Assembly: GCF_964204645.1 (NCBI RefSeq)
Contig: NC_134034.1
Coordinates: 6,631,414-6,695,413 of the forward strand
Direction: 5' to 3'
Length of the DNA stretch: 64,000 nucleotides
From: Tubulanus polymorphus
Lineage: Eukaryota; Nemertea; Palaeonemertea; Tubulaniformes; Tubulanidae
The notes under the pieces were generated by a model. It was not told the DNA's origin and did not search any database. It saw only the letters and a program-made list of their open reading frames with translations. Shown here one piece after another: positions 34,980-46,249 of this stretch. Numbering within the stretch: the stretch's first letter is position 1; each line of letters begins with the position of its first letter. The position numbers and the translations under genes were made by a program.

Positions 34980-34982
34980 ATT

Positions 34983-36533
34983 TTAATACATAACACTATT
35001 GAATTGAGAATCAACAATATTTAATTGCGCGTCAGATATAATATAAATGTGCGTTTCGAAATTTAAGCTTCCTTTCTTCTTTGTCGTGAATAATTGTATC
35101 CCATCTTTTGTATTTTGTAGTTTTTTCCCAGAACAATGTAATGAATTATCTTCAGTTCTAAAATCTAACCATAATGCATATTTATTACCAGTATAATAAT
35201 CAATTTGATTAATATTACAATTTTCAGACGATTTTACGTTTTCATTCATAAAATGTTTTTTAATTTCTGGCCACTGATCAATCATTCTCATTCCTTGACA
35301 GAATGATTTATTTGCTATGCCTTCGATAGTTATTTCTACTTTTGTTATTTCAGGATTATAATACTTATCTACCTTTATTGCACCATTAGAATATGTTGCA
35401 ATGGTAAAAAATATCAATATACCTTTAATAGATCTTCTTGGGAAGTTAATATTCTCATTAATTATTTCATCATTTGCATTAATAGTTACAGTTTTAAATT
35501 TATCAATATAATCATATAATAATGAAAATCCTTGATTGTATTGAGTTTGAATTATACTAGCAATATTTTCATTAGTTACTGTGTTATATTCTAAACATAT
35601 ATTCGATAATTTATAACCCATATCTTTAACAACGCTAGATAATACAATTTCATTTACAGGAGCAAAAAAACTTATGAACCTGTATTGCGCCATTAGAATA
35701 TGTTGCAATGGTAAAAGATATTAATATGCCTTTAATAGATCTTCTTGGGAAGTTAATATTCTCATTAATTATTTCATCATTTGCATTAATAGTTATAATT
35801 TTAAATTTATCAATATAATCATATAATAATGAAAATCCTTGATTGTATTGAGTTATGAATTATGCTTGAAATATTTTCATCAGTTACTTTATCATATTCT
35901 AAACATATATTCGATAATTTATATCCCATATCTTTAACAACACTTGATAATACAATTTCATTAACAGGAGCAAATGTTATTTCAAATATAATATCTTCTT
36001 GAATTGCATATTTATACAAAGGTGCATTATTATTAATCAATTCAAACTCTAATGGAATTTGATATTTGCTTCCATAAATCTTTTTTATCAAATTATCTGT
36101 AGCATTAGTTACTACTGCATTATTAGCTTCTGATCTTGATTTATTTTGGTTTTCTGATTGGATGCCTTGAAATATCATATTATTTCTATTTTCTTTTGTT
36201 AACCATAAATCTTTATAATGCATAAATAAATTATAATCATCTACTGAGAAAACTATTTCTGGACCGATCTTTGTAGTTGATTTTCTAATCAAATATCTTC
36301 CAACATTATCGACCACAATTGTTATCATGACCAGTTACTTTTATATCAGCTGATAAATAAATATTATTTGGAACATAAAAAGTATTTTGTGTTAATCGAA
36401 GAATTCTAACATATAAAGTTTCATCAGGATTAATATTAGAAGGCTTATGGGTAATTATATGATGAGATCTTTCTGCCTTAATAGCATTAGATATTCTAGA
36501 ATTCTTAGAAGGATTTATGTAACTCGCACGCAT
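34983..36533 (-). pseudogene. Polinton major capsid protein (double jelly-roll)
   Basis: The N-terminus (from 36533) contains VRILRLTQNTFYVPNNIYLS; after a frameshift near 36310 come VVDNVGRYLIRKS, YKDLWLTKENRNNMIFQGI and IPLEFELINNNAPLYKYAIQ, and further on a PRRSIKGILIFF-YNPEITKVEITIEG region. This succession is characteristic of Polinton/adintovirus double-jelly-roll capsid proteins. A direct duplication of about 307 bp (35381-35687 and 35688-35994) repeats the central part. The final frame ends SVMY at 34983. Broken, no longer able to make the normal protein. Confidence 0.8.
35381..35994 (-). repeat. Tandem duplication inside the capsid gene
   Basis: Two direct copies of about 307 bp share, for example, TAGATCTTCTTGGGAAGTTA and differ by a few per cent plus short indels, so the duplication is old relative to many point changes. 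Confidence 0.85.
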
Positions 36534-36537
36534 TTAT

Positions 36538-37437
36538 TTAACAGAAAAATTCATTATTTTTTATCATATTCACTAATCCAAAAATAATTGCACTTACAAC
36601 TATTATTAAAAATAAGATTATATGTTCGGCAACAAAGTTAAGAATATTTCCAGCAGATTTCAATATAAAACCAACAATTGATGCAATAATTCCTGGTAAA
36701 GCTGCAGCAGATTTTTTAGATAGTTCCCATAGATATTTTGCTAATTTCTTTAATCCATCTTTCACTTTATCCTGTATAGAATCATTATCATTTTAAGGTT
36801 TATCTGGTTTATTTGGAGTAGGCGTAGATTTCAATGAATTTGATATTGCTAAACCAATTGTTGTAAATAACATAGTAACAGCTGTAAGAATTGAAAGAAT
36901 TGTTATGCCTTCTAGTTTAAATAATATTCTTTCTTTTAATTATATTTCAGAATTTGGTTTTATCAACAAATCTTTAAAAATAACTTTTAATTTTTTAATA
37001 TGATTAAGATCGTATGATTTCAATAAAATATCTCTTTTTCCTGTAATTCTTTATTATATTTTAAATCATCAATTTCTTTTTCTAAAGCTAACTTTCTGAA
37101 TTCATATTCAACTTCATCAATTACTTGAAGATCTTTATTTAATTATAATTATTTTAATTCTTCATTTGCATTAGTTAATTCTTTTTCTAATATGGTTATT
37201 TTAGAAAATCTCATCTTAATACTAACAATTTCACCAGCTGATTCTTGCATACCTTTAATTTCTCTACGTGCTTGTTCAGGAAATATGTTTAATTCTTCAT
37301 CAGTTAAATCAAGTATTCCTTTTTTTAATAAAGATTGCATTCGATTTGCCCCAGTTTCAGTACCGGGTGTATCTAAAACACTTATCATATCGTCTTCAAA
37401 TGAATTCATTGTATCCAGTAAGTTATCTAAATATTTA
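36538..37437 (-). pseudogene. Polinton large virion protein, C-terminal part
   Basis: Continuation of the gene beginning at 49182, after the DIRS insertion. It carries a coiled-coil/polar region (SKYLDNLLDTMNSFEDDMIS, EYEFRKLALEKEIDDLKYN), a first hydrophobic segment (ITILSILTAVTMLFTTIGLA), a Pro/Lys linker, an amphipathic stretch (DGLKKLAKYLWELSKKSAAA) leading into LPGIIASIVGFILKSAG, and a final membrane helix (HIILFLIIVVSAIIFGLV). The LPGII-SIV pattern is typical of a conserved Polinton virion protein, possibly membrane-active during entry (inference). Several stops and frameshifts are present. Confidence 0.65.
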
Positions 37438-37453
37438 CTTCGAATACATTCCA

Positions 37454-37570
37454 TGGGAAAATACACTATAGCCATATTGCTATTGGCTAGGCAGATAACG
37501 CCCGAATCGACTTTTGGTAGGGGCGCCGTAACATAGCGCCATCTGGCGAGATGCCACCATCTTTTTGCTT
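37454..37570 (+). repeat. DIRS left inverted terminal repeat
   Basis: Complementary to 48185-48296 with only a few mismatches (shared core ACGCCCGAATCGACTTTTGG). Confidence 0.9.
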
Positions 37571-38879
37571 GGCGCTTGTTCTCTAGAGAACGTGTTTCGG
37601 CAGTGCTCGTAAATCGGTTAAAATCCTTCGTGTTGGATCGGACATCCGTTCTAATTGATATAAGACAGGGGCGGATCCAGGGGCATATTTTGACTGCCTT
37701 CTAAAAGAAATGAGGGCACCCAAAGGGGGAGCGCGGGGTAACCCCCCTCGCCGGTGGGGGTTTGTGGGGTCTCCCCCAAGAAAATTTTTAATTTTCATGT
37801 CCTCAGATGCATTTTCCCAGCATCTAGGACATATTTTTCTCTCAATCCTCACAATCCAAAATAAAGCCTGAAACACTGATGTAAGCAAAGTCTCCAACCA
37901 AAAATCCAAAATGCAGAAAGACATATGTTCAAGATTTATATATATTTATTTTCAGTTTCATTTTCAGCATTTTTATGGTATGGTTACAACTTACATAATA
38001 TTACAAGATTGCAAAAAGTGAATATTTGTAATACATACTGGAAACAACATTTATGAAAATGGCAATTTAAATATTTCCTTATTTAATATAGCATTTTGAG
38101 ATAATTATCTCAATTATATTATTATATGAGTAAATTGCACTAGGATCATGTTATATAATGTACAATGTATCCATAAAATACTATTTTCAATACCGATTTA
38201 TTGCTTAAATACATATTTGAACTTTAAATTTTTCAGTAAAAACACACAGACTCTCATAAATTTCAAATGAGACATACCCAGATACCAACAAATTGCACCA
38301 TATTTCCACTATTTTTCAGTTAGCTCACACATTGCAAATGAGACATTTTCCATTGATACAGCAGCAAATTAAACAATATTTACAATTATTTTATAGTTAA
38401 AAATGACAGAATCTCACACATTGCTAATGAGGCATTTATGAAAGAAAATAAAACTACTATATACACTACAAAATAAACATTTATCTCATAAAGTTATCAA
38501 TATCCAATGTTATTTTTATCAAAATAACTTTAATCTACTAATACTGAACTATATTATACTATATAATAATACTGATTGATTCAGCTCTGAATTACAATGC
38601 TGAGTAAATCATTCCAGCAAATAAATTCCAAATAATACTTTTCATAATCTGACATAATCAACCATATATTTCAAAACATTTTACCACAAACAGCTATTAA
38701 AACTTGTAATTTCTGATATTTGACGGTTTATAATGTACACAAAACCACAAGCAATAAGAATAAATTCACTAAAAAATTCCCATTAATACATATTTTGTCC
38801 TGACAGCAGTAAACCAGTCACAAAGGCAAACAACAATATCTGCTGAACACAAAACTCAATCATGTCATGAATACCAGTT

Positions 38880-41117
38880 CTAGTTTATTATATCTAGCAG
38901 CACCATCTTTCTAGGATGCTGACGGGCAAATATATCAATCACTGCCTGAATGTCAATTTTCAGGGAACTATAGACTGAAAGGAGAGCTAAGCCATTCGTG
39001 CGGCTTTGATTCATGGTGCTTCGCAAATAAGTTTTGAGACGTCTCAGAAGTGAGACAGAGCGTTCACACTCACATGATGTAACGGGCATAGTCCCCAGTA
39101 ACACTAATGCTGCCCTGATATTAGGAAACAAATCAGCATCTACAATGGGTAGGAGTTTTGTAAGATGTTTTGGAACTTCTTTCTTGCTTTCAGCTGTCTT
39201 TTTCCAGTAAGATTCCCAAAGATGCGGTTTAACATTCAAAGAACTAGGTGATGGCAGGTCATCAATGTACTCCATACAGAATTCTTTGAATGGCTTCGCC
39301 CATTCTTTGTTAGCTAAAACCGTTGCTGGCAACACGGAGAATGCAGAAAGAATAGTTTCCTGACCACTGAAAAATCGATCATTTATCTCGGAATACAAAT
39401 GATCCAGTATTGGTATAGCAATAGCACGTTTGAAGTACTGTTCTACTGACTCAGCTGGGATGTTGCTTCGCTGAGTCTGACGACCACATGTTCGGGGTTT
39501 TTGAATGTCAACTTCAAGCAAACTGGCTAAAGCGGTAGCCTGTTGAAACCATAATAGGTAGTAGGAGTCGAGATTTGATCGATATTTCTCGATAGTATCA
39601 CGGACAGCTTTTAAGCACAAATATGCACGATTGGAATCCTGGTTCGCGTACTGCAACTTTACGGTCAGACTAGTAGTCACACTCAGACATTCACGTGTCA
39701 AGATATAAGCGGCAATGAACGGAAAATTGGTAATCGCATGGTAGAGCCCATTTGCTTTTACCACAGAATCTGGATTCCAATGCTTTTCTGCATTCATACT
39801 TATCAAATCCAGGGTTTCAACGACAGCCACCACTATATCCGAAAACACCTCCATTACATCTAGGCGTTGGACCCATCTAGTTTGACAAATGTCCAACAGC
39901 TTTGAGCGCTTACTTTCAGGGCACAGTACCTTGATCTTTTCAGAGAGTGCACCTTGTCGTTTTGGGGAATTTGAAAAAAATCTCGACAATTCCCCCAAAG
40001 TGTCCATCATGTTTTTCACCTGTGCAACTGATCCAGTTTTCGTGACGCAGAGATTAAGATGACGAGATGCACAGTGTACATATTTCACTTTGGGATACTG
40101 TGTTTTAATGCGAGTTGACGCACCCTTACATACACCAGACATATTTCCAGCCCCGTCAAAACATTGTCCTCAACAATCTTTCATGTCAAGGCCAAGGCCT
40201 TCAACTGTTTCTATCAATAGTCGGGCTATTTCTTCCCCTGATGTACCAGAATCACACCAAATAAACTGCAGGAAAGATTCGTGAACTCCACCATTTGAAT
40301 CAACATATCTCAGAATGAGAGGCATCTGTTCTATGTTGCTACAATCCGATGCCTCATCAGCTAAAATTGAGAAGTAACGGTTCATTTTTTTGTCATCTAT
40401 AATTGTTTTTTAAATCCATTCTTTCAAACAGTCAATCAGTTCATTCTGAATGGTTTTAGAACGATATGTACTTGTTTTTGAACACTTTTTAAAATGCTCC
40501 GTCAGTGTTGCATCACCAGCATCGCATCGAAACTCCAATAACTTTTGGAAATTACCGGAATTACTTTCTAAATCCAGATGTTTCGAGTTATCACGGTGTC
40601 CACGCAATGGGATATTTTGATTCCCAAGAAATATGACAAAATATTTTCAAAATGGATTTCAGAATTTTGCGATTTTCAGCAATTCGTTTTTGATTTGTTG
40701 TACTCGTTAAATTGTTGACTCCAAGGGTTTGGGATTCCATTACACTGAGAAACATTTTCTCACAGCAAACTGTATCATGATGTACTTTAGAGTTATCCCT
40801 ATGGGATGTAAATCTAGAACTTGCGCATGTCCAGTCAATAAAGGGAGTCGAAACTAAACGTTCTAACTTGGCATCGTTTTTTTCTAATGTGCGACCAAAG
40901 AAAACACATGGTCGACAGAAAGCACCTGATAGTTCCTCGGAATATGCCAACCAATGGAATTGTTTGAGCCAATCAGCATTAAATGATCGGTTTTTTAGGC
41001 CATATATGTCCGTTTTGGGAAATTTATACTTTTCTGTCGGCACCCACAAGTTACATAAAGCATTGTACTTTTCAGCATCTTTCATTGTCCTTGTTTTGCC
41101 AATTAACAATCCAATAT
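38880..41117 (-). pseudogene. hAT transposase, main exon
   Basis: From the acceptor TTTCCAG at 41118 the frame starts with PDIGLLIGKT, then the TTF-type zinc-finger region (WVPTEKYKFPKTDIYGLKNR, FHWLAYSEELSGAFCRPCVF). A frameshift near 40610 leads to a DUF4371-type block (LRGHRDNSKHLDLESNSGNF, YFSILADEASDCSN) and the RNase-H-like core. A continuous 420-residue frame (40142-38880) ends in the hAT dimerisation signature VTSCECERSVSLLRRLKTYL. In-frame stops near 40408 and 40168. Domesticated relatives include ZMYM-type and p52rIPK-like proteins, but the TIRs show this is a transposon copy. Confidence 0.85.
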
Positions 41118-41398
41118 CTGGAAACAAAACAACAGATAAAGTCAAATTCTGTACATGCACACATTCAAACAAGCAAAACAGAACTTACAAATATTCCTGG
41201 AAAGCTCCATAACACGCAATATTTGGCAACCATTCATTGGCCTATAAAAGATATAACTTAATCCAGGGGCGGATTAAGGGGATACGCCGCAATCTTGCCA
41301 AAAATTTCTCCAAACGTTTCTTCAGAATAGATAATGGATCCCCCTGTTGACACATGCAGAGAATTAAATAAGAAAATTATCGCATACAAACGTACCCA

Positions 41399-41716
41399 TC
41401 ATATTATTTGATGATGATCATTCGATGAAATCTGGGGTACCGGTACACTATCAGTTGGTACAATTACTGGAGTTTCAATCATCACTGCATTAGATGGTGG
41501 TGTAATTGATTCCCTGTCCATGATGTCAGAACTGGATGTCGTGGTTGTTTCGACGATATCATGTGGATGGTCACCGGCTTCAGCACTCTCTGTGATGTCA
41601 GAACTGGATGTTGTGGTTGTTTCGACGATATCATTCGGATGGTCACCAGTGGCAGCATTAGAGTGATTAACTGGTTCCGCTGAACCACCACTGAAAAATA
41701 GAAAAACAAGTTGCAT
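41399..41716 (-). pseudogene. Possible upstream exon of the hAT transposase
   Basis: An open 105-residue frame between introns and the 5' end encodes an acidic, low-complexity region with a repeated block (IVETTTTSSSDI twice, 63-bp DNA repeat). Such acidic N-terminal regions are known in TTF-type hAT transposases. The donor site could not be fixed. Confidence 0.4.
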
Positions 41717-42802
41717 AAATATTCATTTAAATGTGCCCTTTTCTGACTTTACTACGCCAGGCCCAGGCTGCCCCCAGGATTAATGTTGCCTTTTTGCTGG
41801 AAAGTGCCCTTTTTATACTGAACTTGCCCCTAACAAGAGCTATGTATGTGCATATATTATCTTTGTGAATGCATGCAGGCCTAGACCTTTTAAGATGCCT
41901 CCGGGGGTGGATTCTTGAGTTTGACTCTTTGACTTTGACATTTGTTACGCTAGCCTAGAGGCCTATAAATTGCCTCTGTTTACGGCTGTTTGTTTGACCT
42001 AGAGACAGCTCATTAATCATAAACAGTGTTGTCCAACAAATGTTAAAGTTCTAACCTGAACAACGTAAATAAGGTTTTGCAGCGCTTTGCATCATCTTTT
42101 AGTAATTTTTCTCGGTCACGCTTTCTCCGTGCTGCCGATGGCATTTTTCATGTTGTGAATGATTCTCCACACAGGGCGCGATGCATTAACTATTACCGTT
42201 ACTGCGGACATCGGCAACGGAAAACTGCGGACATCGGCATCGGAAGTTTTGATAACGACTCTCAGTTCATGCGGGTTGTAATGTGCCGGCCTAGGGTTAC
42301 AGATCGTTATCTCCAGTGCCCCCCCCCCCCCCACACGAAAACTCATCGGAAAAGGTTCACTTCGAATCACGATTATAATCTATATGCTACTTTGCTATAG
42401 TAGATTTTTTTACTATCACTTAGAAATAAAAAATGCGTTCCTTTAAGAGGAGCACTCGGGATTTTTTTACTGCCTTCCGGAAGGCATGGAAGGCACCCTG
42501 GATCCGCCCCTGTTAGAAACAGACGTAAGAGTGATTGATCTCGGAATAGAAGTCGAACCTCGGGTGACATCGTTTTTAATCTATGCGCAATTTCAACATT
42601 TTGCCACCCGTTTCTACTTCCGGTTTCGCGGGAGCGCCATGCTGTTTTCTTAGCGGCTCTTCCCGCCTTATATATTTAATAATTATCATTCAACGTAATT
42701 GATTTCCGTCTCATTGTAATTTTCATTCACGAAAATTAATAATCTATACTAAAAATCGTATAAATAATTAACCCTTCATTTCAGCTTATTTTAGGGTTTA
42801 AC

Positions 42803-44490
42803 ATGTCGGATCACGACGTCTCCAGTTCCCCTAGGGGACTGAGATTTAAACGTAGGGGCAAGGTTGATACACCTACTAAGACCCCAGCGTCCTCATCGGG
42901 CAAGGTTGATACACCTGAATTCCCGGATACTCGGAAACAGTGCAATGATCCGGGACGATCGGTGTCTAGGTCCAGGTCTCGATCGAGATTTAGTCGGTCC
43001 GACTCTTCGTCTTCTACTAGACGTAGGCACCAGCGCTCTAATAAAAAACGACGTCGTTCACCGTCCGACCCCACCTCTGGGTCAAGGTCTCGTTCTAGGT
43101 CCCGTTCTAGAGTAAGTCGAACCTATTCTCCGTCACCTACCAGGCGTAGGCGCAAGCGTGCTCATAAGCAACAACGTCGTCGCTCACGTTCTAGATCACC
43201 GGCTGATAAGCCGTCTGACTAGTGACATCAAGAATATGCTAGCGATATTCTCGCAGGAGATCGCTTCCCTTAAGGAACAGCTAAAAGGTAAGGAACCCCC
43301 GGGCCCCAAGCCTCCATCAGTGCCAACAGGGCCGTCCTGCAACCCAATAGATGGGTTAGTGTTGGATGATGTCAACGATTTTTCTGACGAGGAAAAATCT
43401 CGTGATCCAGAAGATCCTGGTCTATCCAGGGACGGAGACATGCACAGATCGTGCACTCCGTCACCATCCACAATGGAAGAGACGGGAGACATTCCATTCA
43501 AGGACTTAGTAAAAGAAGTTTTCTCCCGATACGGAGGTACCAAGGCCAAACCTAAACCAACCCAGCCTAGAGTGTCGGCCGCCAAAATCTTCAGTCCATC
43601 CGATGACACCGAAGAGTTAGTTTTGGCACCACATTCTGCATATAGAGAAGAATGGCGTGAGACTTTGGACACGACACTGTGGGGTGGTAAGCGTACAGAC
43701 AATACTTGGTCTTATCCTCCATTAGAGGCAGGCATGAAGGATTCAAAATTTTTCTCTCCGTTGTACACGCCCATTTCGGGGTACAAGACTTATTATTACG
43801 CCACACCAGGTGCTGATGACCCCGGATTCAAACCACACTGCGAGTTAGACTCCGATGGGTCAACCACGATAGGACTACCCAAAAAACCACCGCCCACCTA
43901 CACTTTACCAAAACAAGCAATGGGAGCGTTGAACCAATTAGCTCGAAGCATTTGTCAAATCGCGTCTTTCCAAGACATTTCACTGGTTGCCATGCACGGC
44001 GAGTTAGAAAAAGTAAAGTCTCAACTGGTCTAGGATAATCCGGATCCAGAGACAATGTCCGAACACGTGGTGACCATAGAGAGAATTCTAGTCTATGGCC
44101 AAGGCGTTGTGTCACCAAGTACCTTTGGGTATAAGGATCCAGGCTAACCTAGCCTTGATCAATAGATATAGCTTGTTGGCCGACTCCAAACTTCCAGAAC
44201 CGGTGAAAGTAGCTCTATACCGAGCACCGCTGGGCAATTCCTCACGGGTTTTCTCTGGATGCTGCGCATCCGCCGATGCGGAGGCAACCAAGATCAGAGA
44301 ATCTCAGGCTAAGGCCGGTAGGCAGTCATGGAAGACACCAAAAGAGCCTAGTTATTACGCCGGCAACTCTACTTACAGAAACTCACCGGCAAATCAGCCC
44401 GCATACAATCAAACTCAAGTCAACAGCAAATTAAGCTACAAAAAAAGCGGGTTGGACAAACTCCAAGGGAGCTCAAAGCGACAACAATAA
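42803..44490 (+). pseudogene. DIRS Gag-like protein (SR-rich N-terminus)
   Basis: The first frame (42803-43222) is Arg/Ser-rich with runs such as SRSRSRSRVSRTYSPSPTRR, resembling SR proteins and likely to bind RNA. The Gag body continues in an overlapping frame (about 43212-44033) with LAIFSQEIASLKEQLK, FKDLVKEVFSRYGG and YYATPGADDPGFKPH, and a third frame (44095-44490) with ANLALINRYSLLADSKLPEP. Two frame changes and a stop at 44033 separate the parts. Whether they are lesions or programmed frameshifts cannot be told from one copy. Confidence 0.75.
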
Positions 44491-44528
44491 CAATTTTAAC
44501 TATATCAGTTATTCTCAAAGTTCTTACA

Positions 44529-46249
44529 GTGACAATCCCCAAAGGGGTAGGGCTAGATTACGTAGGGGCTTCAATCTACCCTTTCGTGGCCGCGCCAACA
44601 CAGGTACCCGTTGAAGATATCAGGCCAGTGGGCTCTTGCCTTCAAGACGCCTCTTCCCACTGGCTAGAAAAAATTGGCGACATTTGGGCTACAAAGATCG
44701 TTTCCAAAGGATACCGACTGAAATTCGTTCACAAACCGCATCTATCTCATCAGCCGGTGGAAATGAGGCCAAAGTGGGGGCAGGAGTCCCACGTTATGCC
44801 AGCGATCAACGAGATGATTTTAAAAAGATCGCTGGAAGAAATCCCTCTAGGCTCCCCGGGATGGTACTGAAGAATTTGTACCGTCCCAGAATCATCTGGG
44901 GGCTTAAGAACGGTAATAGATCTGTCAGCTCTTAATCGTTCATAGCCCCAAAATTCAAGCTAACAACACCCAAGGAGGTGATTCAGGGGCTGGAGCCAGG
45001 CCAATGGGCAGCATCCATAGATCTGAAGGATGCATACCTACAAGTACCAATACACAGGAACTCAAGAAAGTATTTAAGAGTTCATTGGAGGGGAAGAACA
45101 TACCAATTTCGGTCTCTGCCCTTCGGCCTGAGTTCAGCCCCTTGGGTCTACACCAAACTTGTCAAAAGGGTTCAGAAACACCTTCAGTCGAAGGGAGTTC
45201 GCATTTTCTGTTACCTGGACGATTGGCTGGTTGTGGCAAATTCGAAAGCAGAGTGCAAGGAAGCCTTAGACAAGACACTGGCCTTGATCCGTCAATTAGG
45301 TTTCATAGTGAATTTAGAGAAGTCCCAGTTGACCCCCTCTCAAAGGTTCACGTACCTAGGTATGCACTTCGACCTGACGCAGGCCTTAGTCAGACCAGCA
45401 CAGGCCAGAGTTCAGAAGCTGAGGGAGGCAGTTCTCGGTCTCCTAACGGGGGCGCCCAGATCGGCTCGCTCATGGTCCCAGGTTTTGGGCCAGATGAGTT
45501 CCGTTACACTCGTAGTTCCGCTCGGTCGTTTACACAGCCGTTCTCTTCAAAGATTCTGGAAGTAAGCTTGTAGATCGGCAGGGGAAGAGTGGGATGCCTT
45601 ATTGCCGGTACCACCGGTGAACCTAATCCCCGACCTCGAGTGGTGGACTCTCGCGCAGAACTTGACAAGAGGCACCTCCCTAGCACCATTGAAGGCCCCG
45701 ATTCATCTATTCACGGATGCCAGCCATCAGGGCTGGGGAGCACATGTAGAAGGTTTTCAGAAAGCCGGGAACTGGTCTCGAGCAGAAGCTCATCTCAAAA
45801 GGAGGTTAGGGGGTCATCATGTGTGGCTGTCAACGGACAGCTCCACAGTACAGGCTTATTTGCTCAAGCAGGGGGGGACCAGGTCCCCAACATTATCCAA
45901 CTTATCAGCTCAGATTCTGACCTGGGTCCAGGCTCAAGGGATGATTCTTTCGGTATCCCACCTGGCCGGCAGCCTGAATGTGGTGGCCGACGCTCTGTCT
46001 CGCCAAGACAAGCCAGTAGCCACCGAGTGGACATTGGCAGTCAGGGTAGCCAATCAAGTCCGGGCCCTGATGGGAAGTCCGAACGTGGACCTGTTTGCCA
46101 CTCGCTTCAACACGAGGTGTCCGGTGTTTGTGTCCCCATTTCAAGACGACTTGGCGTGGGGAGTGGACGCTCTATCTCTGAGTTGGGACAACCTGCTAGC
46201 TTATGCCTGTCCCTCACTCCCCTACTCAATCGAGTGTTGGAGAAGATAG
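44529..46249 (+). pseudogene. DIRS reverse transcriptase and RNase H
   Basis: Reverse transcriptase begins with RPVGSCLQDASSHWLEKIGD and SHQPVEMRPKWG...LEEIPLGSPGWY, then after a frameshift near 44870 SIDLKDAYLQVP (motif A), FRSLPFGLSSAPWVYTK (motif B) and FCYLDDWLVVA (YLDD catalytic box, residues 79-82 of the frame from 44978). RNase H follows in frame 45602-46249: HLFTDASHQGWGAH, LSTDSSTVQAYL and HLAGSLNVVADALSR. A stop at 45566 and one frameshift are the main lesions, so this copy is young. Confidence 0.9.

Larger units (their letters stand above)
37666..42512 (-). mobile_element. hAT transposon (TTF/ZMYM-type transposase family), 4.85 kb
   Basis: Termini CAGGGGCGGATCCAGG / CCTGGATCCGCCCCTG are perfect inverted repeats beginning CAGGG, typical for hAT. 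It is inserted in the DIRS 5' leader. The flanking 8-mers (ATATAAGA / TTAGAAAC) are not a clear duplication. A TIR-like CAGGGGCGGATTAAGG recurs internally at 41264, inside the presumed intron. Confidence 0.85.

Noticed and set aside
42803-43222. An SR-splicing-factor-like host gene
   Set aside because: The RS-rich frame is followed by DIRS Gag, RT, RNase H and recombinase frames and lies between DIRS terminal repeats, so it is the Gag N-terminus.
43196-43702. 168-residue minus-strand frame
   Set aside because: Shadow of DIRS Gag coding sequence; no known domain.
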